64,000 nt of DNA from the NCBI GenBank assembly GCA_963825405.1, contig CAWGTB010000006.1, positions 1-64,000 of the forward strand, written 5' to 3'. A program made the translations under genes and the position numbers. Numbering within the stretch: position 1 is the first letter of the stretch; the number at the start of each line of letters is the position of its first letter. Of this stretch, positions 45,730 through 54,273 are shown one piece after another. Below the pieces are notes generated by a model. It worked only from the letters and a program-made list of their open reading frames with translations. It was not told the origin of the DNA and searched no databases. Origin of the DNA: JACPNO01 sp963825405 (GTDB lineage: Bacteria; Acidobacteriota; Terriglobia; Bryobacterales; Bryobacteraceae).

Positions 45730-46167
45730 ATGGCTACCGCCTCCCACAGGCGTGAGACGACCGTCCGGAGCTTGGATTTGGCTCGGGTACTGCTTATCGA
45801 GTCCGACGTCGCCTCCCGTTTGACCCTGCAGACGCTGCTGCGCGCAGGGGGCTATTCCGTCGATGTGGCTGCTTCCGCCGCAGAGGCCCTTTCCAAGCTC
45901 GATGATGGCATTTACGAGCTCGTCCTGAGCGACCAGGACATGGAGTCCCCCGAAGCCGGTCGAGGCGTCCTGGCCTACGCCAGGGGCAAAGAATACAAGC
46001 CCGCAACGGCCCTGGTGACCGCCCAGCGCGACGGCAAGGGCTTTACCAGTTGGAAAGACCGCCAGATGGTGGTCGGAACCAACGACGCCTCGTACATTCT
46101 GGGCAAAGTGGCCGATTTAATCGGCATCCGCGCCTCCCGAAGGGCCGAGCGCGCCCTCAGGCAATAG
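45730..46167 (+). CDS. Stand-alone receiver-domain protein (degenerate response regulator)
   Basis: The 145-residue protein has the receiver fold: ARVLLIESDVASRLTLQTLL, VDVAASAAEALSKLDDGIYE, LVLSDQDMESPEAGRGVLAY. The phosphoacceptor would be the Asp of LVLSDQD, and one acidic residue precedes SD at the N-terminal site (IESD). The usual conserved Thr/Ser and Lys after the fourth and fifth strands are not clear (ALVTAQRDGKGF, QMVVGTNDASYIL), so signalling may be altered. There is no output domain and no neighbouring kinase. Upstream, 45580-45729 is a 150-base gap with likely promoter but no feature I can name for certain. AGAGGA precedes the ATG. Confidence 0.75.
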   Translation: MATASHRRETTVRSLDLARVLLIESDVASRLTLQTLLRAGGYSVDVAASAAEALSKLDDGIYELVLSDQDMESPEAGRGVLAYARGKEYKPATALVTAQRDGKGFTSWKDRQMVVGTNDASYILGKVADLIGIRASRRAERALRQ

Positions 46168-46366
46168 CCTTCTCCTCCATGATGGGTGAATCGCCGATCT
46201 TAATTTCGGCGTGGCCGATCCCGCCATCGGGTTGCGCCATGCGCATTAACTCAGTAGCGCCAAACGCTTTCTTGTAGAACTCGATGTCGCTAGCCGCGCC
46301 CTTGATGATTAAGTACGGCGTCGCGGTGTGGTAGCCATTAGGGACGGCTTTAACTGGACTGGGCAT
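46157..46366 (-). pseudogene. Truncated glyoxalase/VOC (PhnB-like) protein, N-terminal part
   Basis: The 69-residue frame reads NGYHTATPYLIIKGAASDIE, FYKKAFGATELMRMAQPDGG, then IGHAEIKIGDSPIM, the first half of a PhnB-like VOC domain, which is normally about 150 residues. It ends abruptly at EEKAIA with a stop; the remaining half is absent, because the DNA beyond is the receiver-protein gene on the other strand. No single-base shift restores it. So it is a gene fragment, left by a deletion or insertion of the neighbouring DNA. AAGGAGACGATCCG just upstream suggests it was once translated. Confidence 0.7.
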
Positions 46367-46419
46367 CGGATCGTCTCCTTATAGAGCGCGCATCTTCGTT
46401 CATGATACAAGCCTCGCCC

Positions 46420-47053
46420 TCACGCGGTAGAGAGGCCGAGGATAGTTTCTTCCAACTGATCCAGGGCACCCTGGAAAAAGTGATCTTCCGCTTCGACCCA
46501 GATCAATTGCTTCGGCTCAGCAATACGCTGGTCAAAGAGAGCTTGCATAGCCGCAACCGGCGCGAACTCGTCGTGGGTGCTCTGAATGAAAACTTTAGGC
46601 GACTGGCAGGTAGCGAGAAACGCGGGGTCGCCCAGCGTGGTGGGGAATCCAGCCGCAATAAGTTGGGATGCGCCTGCTGCCGCGCAGCCTAGCTGCAGAA
46701 CGACAAGTGAGCCAAACGAGAATCCCGCCAGCTTGTAGGGTAGGCCGGGGAAGCGGGCGCGCAGCCAGTCGAGCGCGATGCGTGCGTCGTCGATCTCGCC
46801 TATACCCTGATTGTGCTTGCCCTGGCTCCGTCCCACGCCGCGAAAGTTGAAGCGCAGCACGGCGGCCCCGGAGCGGCGCAATCCACGCGCCAGGCGATAG
46901 ACCACTTTATTGTGCATGGTGCCGCCGTAGAGCGGGATGTGGATGGCAGACCAGGCGACGCGAGCGCGCCGGCAATTCCTCGGGCTCCTCCAGGATGGCT
47001 TCGAGCGTGCCGGCGGGGCCCGCCAGCATCAGCGATTCGATGCGGCGCGCCAC
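46420..47053 (-). CDS. Alpha/beta hydrolase (short, dienelactone-hydrolase-like) (one frame break)
   Basis: The protein starts at GTG 47053 (VARRIESLMLAGPAG), directly after the YajQ stop, and reads RRLVCHPHPLYGGTMHNKVV, the oxyanion-hole HPHPxxGG motif. One extra base near 46934 breaks the frame inside that motif; removing it gives 210 residues. The nucleophile is Ser in LAGFSFGSLV, with Asp in STHDEFAPV and His in EDHFFQG. This is a well-spread family of small cytoplasmic hydrolases (sometimes named alpha/beta superfamily YfhR or CC/Se motif family) of unknown substrate. It is the last gene of the bamD, response regulator, yajQ, hydrolase run. Confidence 0.82.
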
Positions 47054-47054
47054 C

Positions 47055-47555
47055 TCAATTGGTCCGGTAATTGGTGAACTGCGTGTCGATGCCGAAATCA
47101 GTATTGCGAAGAAGCTGAATGACCGACTGAAGCGTGTCGCGGTCCTTGCCGGCGACGCGCACGAAGTCGCCCTGGATGGAAGCCTGCACTTTCAGCTTGC
47201 TGTCCTTGATCTTTTTGACGATCTCGCGCGCCTTCTCGATTGGGATGCCTTGCTGGAGGGTGACATCCTGCTTGACGCTGGAGCCGGCGGCCGGAATCAC
47301 CGTGCCGTAAGTAAGTCCCTTGAGCGGGACTTTGCGCTTGACCAGCTTCTGCTGCAGGATCTCGATGACGGCCTTCAGCTTGTATTCGTCCTGGCTGGCC
47401 AGTTCGATCTTGTTGTCTTTCTCTTTCAGCTCAATGGTGGATTTCGAGTCTTTCAAATCGTAGCGCGTGAGGATTTCCTTCACGGCTTGCTGGATGGCGT
47501 TGGATACTTCCGCCAAATCGATTTTCGAGACGAGGTCGAAACTGTTATCAGGCAT
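47055..47555 (-). CDS. yajQ: YajQ family nucleotide-binding protein
   Basis: The 166-residue protein starts MPDNSFDLVSKIDLAEVSNA and contains EILTRYDLKDSKSTIELKEK, KLVKRKVPLKGLTYG and VQASIQGDFVRVAGKDRDTL, the YajQ signatures, with two RNA-recognition-like domains. In Xanthomonas a YajQ protein binds cyclic di-GMP and regulates virulence genes; other members bind nucleic acid. It follows the response regulator after 3 bases and precedes the hydrolase start by 1 base, so one operon is likely. The length and motifs are complete. Confidence 0.92.
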   Translation of the reverse strand: MPDNSFDLVSKIDLAEVSNAIQQAVKEILTRYDLKDSKSTIELKEKDNKIELASQDEYKLKAVIEILQQKLVKRKVPLKGLTYGTVIPAAGSSVKQDVTLQQGIPIEKAREIVKKIKDSKLKVQASIQGDFVRVAGKDRDTLQSVIQLLRNTDFGIDTQFTNYRTN

Positions 47556-47558
47556 AGT

Positions 47559-48156
47559 CTATTTGGGAGCTTGTCCGTCGCGGGCGCCATCGAGAGCCAT
47601 GACGACTTTGTCGGTGACATTCTCGATGATCGCAATCATAGAAGCTTCGAGCGCCAAAATCACGGCGGCGCGAATCTGTTCGCGGTCGAGCGGCGCAGGC
47701 GCAACGGTTACGATGACCGGCGCGGCCACGGCGCGCAGGAGGCGCATCGACGGCAGGCACGTTTACCAGGGAAGGCGTCGCGGCCGGCACGGGCTGAGCC
47801 AGCAGCGGCTGCACGGCTTCGATCAGCATGGACGCCTCGAACGGCTTCTTGACGAACCCGTCCGACCGCACCTGCGTGGCGCGCGCCTGATCCAGCGGCA
47901 CCAGCGGTCCGGCCGTCAGCACGACGCGCGTGTCGGGGTACTTGCCGCTGTTTTTTACGTAATCGCAAATCTCATAGCCGTTGCGGCTGGGAAGGGAGAT
48001 ATCGGCCAGAATCAGGTCGGGTTCGATGTCTTTTAAACGCAGCAGCGCAGTATCGCCGTCGGTGACAGTGACCACTTCGAAGCCTTCATCACGCAGGATA
48101 CGCTCGCCCATACGTTGGGCGTGCGGGCTGTGATCGGCGAGCAGAATGCGGCTCAT
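47559..48156 (-). CDS. Response regulator receiver protein with C-terminal extension (one frame break)
   Basis: The protein starts MSRILLADHSPHAQRMGERI at an ATG overlapping the bamD stop. The receiver domain has LILADISLPSRNGYEICDYV (phospho-Asp in ADISLP), TRVVLTAGPLVPLD and DGFVKKPFEASMLIEAVQPL (conserved Lys). After it a Pro/Ala/Val-rich linker leads to REQIRAAVILALEASMIAII and ENVTDKVVMALD, an amphipathic C-terminal helix region of no known family. One extra base near 47735 breaks the frame in the linker; corrected length 198 residues. There is no DNA-binding domain, so output must be by protein contact. Its place between bamD and yajQ is notable. Confidence 0.85.
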
Positions 48157-49462
48157 TGCTTGGCATCGCTGGGCGTTTTGGCGGTAGCCGGCGTATCGCT
48201 GGGCGTGGTGGCGCTAGTGGTTGTGGCGGCTGGTGTTGTCGCACTGGGCGTCTTGTCGGCTGGCTTTTTGTCCTTGACCTTCTTCTTGTTGGGCTTGGCC
48301 TGGTGATTGGCAGGCAGAGGCTGCGGCTTTTCTTCGGCAGCGGCTTCGGCGGGCTTACCGTCACTGCTGGCCGCGCCGGCCACCACCTGGCGCGCATCGG
48401 GCTTGGTATCAAGCAACGTGGTATCAGTGACGGCCTGTACGGACACATCCGAAGTTCCGACCGCCGTGCGGCCTGCAGCATTGGGCACGCTCACCGGAAC
48501 GCCCGGCCGGATGCTGGTCATCGCGGGAGAGCCGGTTTTGGCGGCCATCTCCATATCCGGGGCGCGCTTGAAGACGTCCAGGGTCGCGGCTGATCCTGCC
48601 TTGTTTGGTGCGATTTTCCAGCTCGTATTTCATGCGCTCGAGAGCCGCGGCGTCGGCATCGGGAACGGGTCGGTTCATCGCCTGCAGCTTCTTTTTGGCC
48701 TCGTCGACGTGGTCGCTAAGCGGATAATCCTTCACGATGCGCGTGTAGGCTTTGGCCGCACGGTCCTCGAACTGATCGCCCATGCGCGAATAGGAATCGC
48801 CCAACTGCCACAAAACTTCGTCGGCTCCGCTGTAAAGCGGATATTGCTCCGACAGCGATTGCAGCCGGTTAGCGGCGGCGGGAAAACTCCCTTTGTGGTG
48901 ATAGAACGCTCCGGTGCGGAACTCGCCTTCGGCAATCACTTCCTGGATATTGCGCAGCTTCTGCGATGCTCCCGGGGCGAACTTGCTGTTGGGGAATTGC
49001 ACCAGTAACTGGCGGCACTCATCCTCGGCGCGCATGGCGTCGTTGCGGTCGCGATCCGGTTTCTCCATCTGCTTGTAATGGATATCGCAGACCTTTTCCT
49101 GCGCCTCGGCGGCTTCTTCCATGGTCGGGTAGAACAGGATGAAGTCCTTGTATTCGGCTTCGGCTTGCGCCAGGCCGTGCGGTACCACCCTCGCGGATAC
49201 CAGCTATCGGCGATGGCCAGCTTGGCTTTCGCCAGGAACTCGCTGGTGTCGTAGGTATTCATGAGGGTCTGCAGCGTGAGGCGCGCCACTTCGTAGCGGC
49301 CGTGCTCGATATCGCCGATGGCGCGGTCGAACAGCACCTTGTCCGGCTGCTGGGTGTCCTTCGAAATCGGGTTCTCGTACTTTCTTGTGGACGCAGGCAC
49401 TCAGCAGCACCACGGCCAGGAGGATGATCGCTAAACTGCCAGGATTTTTTTTGAAGAAGCAT
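48153..49462 (-). CDS. bamD: Outer membrane assembly lipoprotein BamD (five frame breaks)
   Basis: From ATG 49462, after removing one A from the run of eight (49453-49460), the protein reads MLLQKNPGSLAIILLAVVLL then SAC, a lipoprotein signal with lipobox. The TPR part has LMNTYDTSEFLAKAKLAIAD, AEYKDFILFYPTMEEAAEAQ, FPNSKFAPGASQKLRNIQEV and AYTRIVKDYPLSDHVDEA, typical of BamD. Further extra bases near 49381, 49197, 49186 and 48600 break the frame. Correcting all five gives 434 residues, with a C-terminal tail rich in Lys, Pro, Thr and Ala (KPNKKKVKDKKPADKTPS). BamD helps insert beta-barrel proteins in the outer membrane. An essential gene with five breaks points to sequencing error, not decay. 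Confidence 0.86.
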
Positions 49463-49497
49463 TTTTAGTAGACCTATGATTGCTTTGATTGCGTTGC

Positions 49498-50173
49498 TCA
49501 AACCTGTATCGCGGTGGCATCCCGCGCTATCTGCTGCATCTCGGCCACTGCGGCCGCCGGATCGGAGGCGTGAAAAATTGACGACCCCGTGACGATCCAG
49601 TCACACCCCGCCCGTACGGCGTCCGCAAGGTTCTGCGTCGTGATTCCGCCGTCGATTTCGATGGCGAGCGGCAGGCCGCGCTCCCGGCGCTGCCGGTCCA
49701 GGCTCCGGACTTTGTCCAGTACCGCCGGAATGAACTTCTGCCCGCCGAATCCAGGATTGACGCTCATGACCAGCACGTAGTCGGCCACTTCCAGAACTTC
49801 ATCCAGCGTCCCCACCGGCGTTGCCGGATTGATGACCACTCCCGCCAGCGCGCCCTCGCTTTGAATCAGGCGCAGCGTGCGGTGCAGATGGCGGCAGGCT
49901 TCCTGATGAACCGAGATCAGGTCGGCGCCCGCGGCGACGAAAGCGGGAATGAAGCGGTCCGGTTCCTCGATCATCAAATGACAGATCCAGCTTGCACCGG
50001 GTCACTTTGCGGACCGACTCCACCACCGGCGGTCCGATGGTGAGATTCGGCACAAAATGCCCATCCATGACGTCCAGATGCAGCATGGCTGCGCCCCCGC
50101 GCTCCACGCGGGCAATCTCCTCAGCCAGCCGCGCAAAGTCGGCGGACAGCAATGACGGAACGATCTGCAGCAT
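49498..50173 (-). CDS. rpe: Ribulose-phosphate 3-epimerase (one frame break)
   Basis: The protein starts MLQIVPSLLSADFARLAEEI at ATG 50173, continues with MLHLDVMDGHFVPNLTIGPP (metal-binding His and catalytic Asp region), VMSVNPGFGGQKFIPAVLDK and AIEIDGGITTQNLADAVRAG (second catalytic Asp). One extra C near 49986 breaks the frame between KLD and CHLMIEEPDRF; the corrected length, 224 residues, is normal. It interconverts ribulose-5-phosphate and xylulose-5-phosphate in the pentose phosphate pathway. The ttcA gene diverges 53 bases away. In the other direction bamD begins 35 bases past the end of rpe on the same strand. Confidence 0.92.
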
Positions 50174-50226
50174 GTTTCGGGCTTTTAAGATCTTACCATG
50201 CAGCAGACCGCTATAATTGGATCTCA

Positions 50227-51033
50227 GTGGACCTGGAAAAGACATTACTGCGCAAGACCGGCGAGGCGATCCATCGCTTCAAAATGATCCGCGACGGCGA
50301 CCGGGTGGCAGTGGCGCTATCGGGCGGCAAGGATTCGCTCACCCTGCTGGCGGCGCTGCGGCTGCTCGAAAAGCGCGCGCCCATTCAATTCTCGGTCTGC
50401 GCTTTTACCGTGGAGCAGGGCAAGTTTCTGCGGCCTATCGAGCCGCTGGGCGAATATTTGAAGCAGCAGGGTGTCGCCTGGACTTATTACCGCGACAAGC
50501 CGTCCTTTCGCCTACTGGAGGAGCAGCCGGACCATGGCTGTGACCTGTGCAGCCGCTACCGGCGGCGAGCGGTCTACGAAATTGCGCGCGGCTTGGGAGC
50601 CAACGTCATTGCCTTCGGCCACACCGCCGACGACTTCTGCGAGTCCCTGCTGCGAAATACCTTGTTCACAGGCAGGCTGAGCGCGCTGCCGCCGGTGACC
50701 CATTCCCGCGACCGCGACTTCCGCCTGATCCGCCCGCTCGTATTTGTGACCGAGGACATCACCACCCGCTACGCGGAATCGCTGGGCGCGCCGATTGTCC
50801 CCTGCGGATGCTCCCAGCGCACCGGCACTGTGCGGCGCTCGCTGCGCGATATTTTCTCCGAGCTCGAACAGGAACACCCGCACCTCAAGGAAAATATTCT
50901 CTCCGCAATGGGCAACCTGAATCCCTCGCGGCTGCTCGACGTGCGCTATCTCGATCTGGATGGCGAGGCTGCGGCCGGCGAGGAACCGGCGGAGCTTTTT
51001 TCCATCGTCGGCCAGGACGCAACCGAATCGTAA
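50227..51033 (+). CDS. ttcA: tRNA 2-thiocytidine(32) synthetase, TtcA family
   Basis: The 268-residue protein starts at GTG 50227 (VDLEKTLLRKTGEAIHRFKM) and has the PP-loop ALSGGKDS (residues 30-37), CDLCSRYRRRAVYEIARGLG (Cys105 and Cys108) and PCGCSQRTGT (Cys193 and Cys195), the cysteine set that holds an iron-sulphur cluster in TtcA. It thiolates cytidine 32 in some tRNAs using ATP. The motif FGHTADDFCESLLRNTLFTG is family-typical. It diverges from rpe and is followed after 55 bases by the DUF47 gene. Confidence 0.88.
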   Translation: MDLEKTLLRKTGEAIHRFKMIRDGDRVAVALSGGKDSLTLLAALRLLEKRAPIQFSVCAFTVEQGKFLRPIEPLGEYLKQQGVAWTYYRDKPSFRLLEEQPDHGCDLCSRYRRRAVYEIARGLGANVIAFGHTADDFCESLLRNTLFTGRLSALPPVTHSRDRDFRLIRPLVFVTEDITTRYAESLGAPIVPCGCSQRTGTVRRSLRDIFSELEQEHPHLKENILSAMGNLNPSRLLDVRYLDLDGEAAAGEEPAELFSIVGQDATES

Positions 51034-51064
51034 CCAAATCGTCATCGACTCGATTAAGATAGGG

Positions 51065-51084
51065 AGCTGCGCTTAAGAGCAGCT
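51065..51084 (+). promoter_or_regulatory. Leader hairpin directly before the DUF47-pit operon
   Basis: AGCTGC (51065-51070) and GCAGCT (51079-51084) pair around GCTTAAGA; only 4 bases separate the stem from the ATG at 51089. It covers the place where a ribosome site would be, and no better Shine-Dalgarno is visible. It may modulate translation or may be chance. Confidence 0.3.
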
Positions 51085-51088
51085 ACTT

Positions 51089-51703
51089 ATGAAATTGATG
51101 CCGCGCGACGAGAAGTTCTTCTCGCTGTTTCTCAGTCAGGTGGAATTGATTTGCGAAGCGGCGCGCCTGCTGCTGGATGGAGTCAAGGCCGGGCCGTCGC
51201 GCCTGGCCACCGTCGCCACCGAGATCCGCAGCCTGGAGCATCAGGGCGACGAAGTCATCCATGAGATTTTCACCAAGCTGAACCAGACCTTCATCACGCC
51301 GCTCGATCCTGAAGATATTCATTCACTCTCCACGGCTCTGGACGATGTGCTGGACGGCATCGAAGACGCTGCCCACCGCATGGTGGCCTACCGGCTCGAT
51401 CCGATTACCAGCACCGTAGTGGAGCTCGCCGAAGTAATTTACTCGTGCAGCCGGACGCTGCAAAAGGCCATGGAAGCTTTGGACCAGAAGAAGCCGGTAC
51501 TGGAGCACTGTATCGAGATCAACCGGCTGGAAAACGAAGCCGACATCATCGTGCGCAGCGCGGTAGCCAGCCTGTTCGACAACGAAAAAGACGCTATTCG
51601 GCTCATCAAACACAAAGAGATCTACGAATTCCTGGAAGCCACCACGGACCATTGCGAGGACGTGGCCGACGTACTGCAGAACGTGGTTGTGAAGAACAGC
51701 TAG
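51089..51703 (+). CDS. DUF47 family (PhoU-like) Pit accessory protein
   Basis: The 204-residue all-helical protein begins MKLMPRDEKFFSLFLSQVEL and has SLEHQGDEVIHEIFTKLNQT, TALDDVLDGIEDAAHRMVAY, and CIEINRLENEADIIVRSAVA, the PhoU-like repeats of DUF47 (TIGR00153). Such proteins sit beside Pit-type phosphate carriers and are thought to tune transport. The pit gene starts 4 bases after its stop, so co-expression is near certain. Acidic pairs in each repeat could bind metals, as in PhoU. Complete length for the family. Confidence 0.92.
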   Translation: MKLMPRDEKFFSLFLSQVELICEAARLLLDGVKAGPSRLATVATEIRSLEHQGDEVIHEIFTKLNQTFITPLDPEDIHSLSTALDDVLDGIEDAAHRMVAYRLDPITSTVVELAEVIYSCSRTLQKAMEALDQKKPVLEHCIEINRLENEADIIVRSAVASLFDNEKDAIRLIKHKEIYEFLEATTDHCEDVADVLQNVVVKNS

Positions 51704-51707
51704 GCGG

Positions 51708-52733
51708 ATGTCGACCCTCACACTGGCCGCGCTGATCATCGGCGTCGCGCTTATTTTCGACTACATCAACGGTTTTCACGACGCGGCGAATTCCATCGCG
51801 ACCATCGTGGCGACGCGTGTCCTGACGCCGTTGCAGGCAGTGGCTTGGGCTGCATTTTTCAACTTCGTTGCTGCGTTCTCGTTCGGCACCGGCGTAGCCG
51901 ACACGGTGGGCAAGGGATTTGTCGATCTCAAAATTGTTACGCCGTACGTGATTCTGGCGGGGCTGATCGGGGCGATTGTCTGGGACCTGATCACCTGGTG
52001 GCTGGGGCTGCCCACCAGTTCTTCCCACGCGCTGATCGGCGGCTACGCGGGCGCATGCGTGGCGCGCGCTGCGTTCGTCTATGGGTTCGGCGGCGCCTTG
52101 CAAGGGCTCATCGTCGGCAAATGGCCTAAGACGCTGCTGTTTATCGTATTGTCGCCATTGATCGGATTCTTACTGGCGTATGTGCTGATGACCGTCGTGT
52201 ACTTCCTGTTTCGGAAATCGACACCGGCCAAGATGGATTTCTATTTCCGCAAGCTGCAACTGGTCTCGGCGGCGCTGTTCAGCTTCGCGCACGGCTCGAA
52301 CGACGCGCAGAAGACGATGGGGATTGTCACCGGAGTGCTGTACGCTTCCGGGTACCTCAATACGTTTCACGTTCCAGTCTGGGTGATTTTCGCCGCGCAT
52401 GCCGCTATCGGCTTGGGCACGCTGAGCGGCGGATGGCGCATTGTTCGCACGATGGGCGGCCGCATCACGCGCTTAAAGCCGCGCGGCGGATTTTGCGCGG
52501 AGACGGCGGGGGCGATCGCCATTTTATTGCCCACCTGGCTGGGCCTGCCGGTTTCGACGACCCATGCGATCGCGGGCTCGATCGCCGGCGTAGGAACTTT
52601 TCACCGCGTGAAGGCGGTCCGCTGGGGCCTTGCTACTACGATTGTGTGGGCCTGGGTACTGACCATTCCGGCGGCGGCGGCGATTGCAGCGCTGGCCTTT
52701 ATAGTGATCCGCGCGCTGGTTGCCGCCGCCTGA
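51708..52733 (+). CDS. pit: Low-affinity inorganic phosphate transporter, Pit family
   Basis: The 341-residue membrane protein has IFDYINGFHDAANSIATIVA near the N terminus and LFSFAHGSNDAQKTMGIVTG in the second half, the duplicated Pit signature (G-x-x-D-A-x/N-D-A-x-x), with LGLPTSSSHALIGGYAGA and LGLPVSTTHAIAGSIAGVG as the second internal repeat. It imports phosphate with protons or as a metal-phosphate complex. It forms an operon with DUF47. Its end is 12 bases from the end of the lipoprotein gene on the other strand. Confidence 0.93.
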   Translation: MSTLTLAALIIGVALIFDYINGFHDAANSIATIVATRVLTPLQAVAWAAFFNFVAAFSFGTGVADTVGKGFVDLKIVTPYVILAGLIGAIVWDLITWWLGLPTSSSHALIGGYAGACVARAAFVYGFGGALQGLIVGKWPKTLLFIVLSPLIGFLLAYVLMTVVYFLFRKSTPAKMDFYFRKLQLVSAALFSFAHGSNDAQKTMGIVTGVLYASGYLNTFHVPVWVIFAAHAAIGLGTLSGGWRIVRTMGGRITRLKPRGGFCAETAGAIAILLPTWLGLPVSTTHAIAGSIAGVGTFHRVKAVRWGLATTIVWAWVLTIPAAAAIAALAFIVIRALVAAA

Positions 52734-52745
52734 TACGGGGCAGGC

Positions 52746-53396
52746 TCAAGACGGAATCGTGAGTGGCTGCCGCAGAGCGAAAGTAAGCGGAGTCTCGGCA
52801 GGAAGGTAAACATGCTTCTTCCCAGTGCCGGCTGCCCCGGCAGTTCCAGCTCCAGCCCCTGCGCTTGCGCCAATCACTGCGCCGACGGGACCGCCCGCGA
52901 CTGCGCCCAGAGCGGCTCCCAGCCCTGATCCGCCACCGATCAGTATCATGTTGCGCTTTTTATGGGAACTCGAAACCCGGCTGTTCGCGGAGGTGTCGAT
53001 TGCATAGGTTGCGCCATCGACCTCGAGCGAATCGAGGGTGAGGCCCAGCACGGCGCGTCCGCGCAGGCGTCCTGAATCCTTGGCGGAAACCAGGTGGCCG
53101 TGAAAAGCGGCGCCTTTCGGGATCACGACTTTGTCGCCCTCGACGATCGGCTGGTCAAGGGTGGCGGTAAACTTATCCCCAGCCTGGTTCCGGCGGCTGC
53201 TCAGCGGTTCGACTAGTCGAACTTTGATGCGAGTGCCGGCCGGAACCGTCACATTCACGGACTGCGCGACGACGGGCGCGGGCTGAGGTTGAGTTTCCTG
53301 CGGCTTTCCGGCAGCCGACACCGTGTCCGGCAGCGGACGGGTACCGCAACCCGCCAGGAGTATTAACCCTGCAAATATTGCCAGCGTTCGATGCAT
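52746..53396 (-). CDS. Putative lipoprotein with glycine-zipper segment
   Basis: The 216-residue protein starts MHRTLAIFAGLILLAGCGTR, a lipoprotein signal with lipobox LAGC (Cys17). A Pro/Gln/Val linker leads to VNVTVPAGTRIKVRLVEPLS, a beta-rich domain found in many acidobacterial lipoproteins, and near the C terminus LIGGGSGLGAALGAVAGGPV, a glycine-zipper membrane-associated segment. It is probably anchored in the outer membrane or envelope. No function is known to me. It is a single-gene unit; 53397-53515 upstream is short and holds only a likely promoter. Confidence 0.75.
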   Translation of the reverse strand: MHRTLAIFAGLILLAGCGTRPLPDTVSAAGKPQETQPQPAPVVAQSVNVTVPAGTRIKVRLVEPLSSRRNQAGDKFTATLDQPIVEGDKVVIPKGAAFHGHLVSAKDSGRLRGRAVLGLTLDSLEVDGATYAIDTSANSRVSSSHKKRNMILIGGGSGLGAALGAVAGGPVGAVIGASAGAGAGTAGAAGTGKKHVYLPAETPLTFALRQPLTIPS

Positions 53397-53515
53397 AGCC
53401 TGGACCTCCGGCTATGTCTTAAGCAAGGAGCAGGCCAAAATCCAACTTTCTGTTCACCAGGGGTTTAGCGATGAAGCGAGAGAAGACTTTACACGGTAAC
53501 AGTTGGATAGCCGCT

Positions 53516-54259
53516 TTAGTACGTCGCGCGGCCGCCGCTGGCGTCGTAGCATTGCCCAGTGACGAACGAGCAATCCGGACTGGCGAGAAAATGCACCACG
53601 GCGGCGATTTCCTCGGGCTTTCCGGTGCGACGCATCGGAATGCGCTCGGTCATGTAATCCACCTGGGCCGTGGTTAACTGATCCAGAATGCGGGTGCGAA
53701 TGACGGCCGGGGCAACCGCGTTAATGCAAATGCCTTCGGTCGCGACTTCCTTGGCGATCGACTTGGTGAAGCCGATCACGGCGGCCTTGGTGCAGGAGTA
53801 GCCGGACATATTCGGGTTGCCTTCTTTGCCGGCGATGGACGCGATGTTGACGATGCGGCCGTATTTGCGCGAGCGCATATGCGAGATCACCGCGCGGGCG
53901 CAGTGGAAAACGCCCATCAGATTGACAGCGATGATCTGCTCGAAATCGTCATCGGTCTGATCCCAAAGCGGGGCGGCTTTACCGGCAATGCCGGCGTTGT
54001 TGACCAGGATATCGACGCGGCCAGTGCGTTCGATAATCGCCGCGACGGCGGCATCGGCCGAACTGGATTTTGTAATGTCGATGGTCACCGGGAAGGCCGT
54101 GCCGCCGATCGAGCGTGCTACCTCGGCGGCGCCGTCGCCATTCAAATCGGCCACCGCTACGGTGGCTCCGGCGGTCGCCAGACGGCGCGCAATCGCTTCG
54201 CCTATACCTGTAGCAGCGCCAGTGACGATTGCCGTCTGGCCGGTCAAGTCGAGAAACAT
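53516..54259 (-). CDS. SDR family NAD(P)-dependent oxidoreductase
   Basis: The 247-residue protein has the classical short-chain dehydrogenase set: AIVTGAATGIGEAIARRLA (cofactor site), VADLNGD after the second strand (Asp suggests NAD preference), LVNNAGIAG, VNIASIAGKEGNPNMSGYSC then TKAA (Ser, Tyr, Lys triad) and the end FVTGQCYDASGGRATY. These enzymes oxidise or reduce alcohols, sugars or ketones. It follows the rplI gene after 14 bases and so may be co-transcribed with the ribosomal genes, but the function need not be linked. Start ATG 54259 has AGGAGG upstream (in the CCTCCC of the plus strand). Substrate unknown. Confidence 0.9.
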   Translation of the reverse strand: MFLDLTGQTAIVTGAATGIGEAIARRLATAGATVAVADLNGDGAAEVARSIGGTAFPVTIDITKSSSADAAVAAIIERTGRVDILVNNAGIAGKAAPLWDQTDDDFEQIIAVNLMGVFHCARAVISHMRSRKYGRIVNIASIAGKEGNPNMSGYSCTKAAVIGFTKSIAKEVATEGICINAVAPAVIRTRILDQLTTAQVDYMTERIPMRRTGKPEEIAAVVHFLASPDCSFVTGQCYDASGGRATY

Positions 54260-54273
54260 AGGGGTCCTCCCGA

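Noticed and set aside
48153..48560. Lys/Pro/Thr/Ala-rich repeats as a separate secreted or mucin-like protein
   Set aside because: After removal of one base near 48600 it is continuous with BamD and ends at the bamD stop overlapping the next ATG, so it is the BamD tail.
49381..49460. Programmed frameshifting at the A-run in bamD
   Set aside because: Five breaks in this gene at unrelated sequences, and many elsewhere with the same insertion sign, make read error far simpler than programmed shifting.
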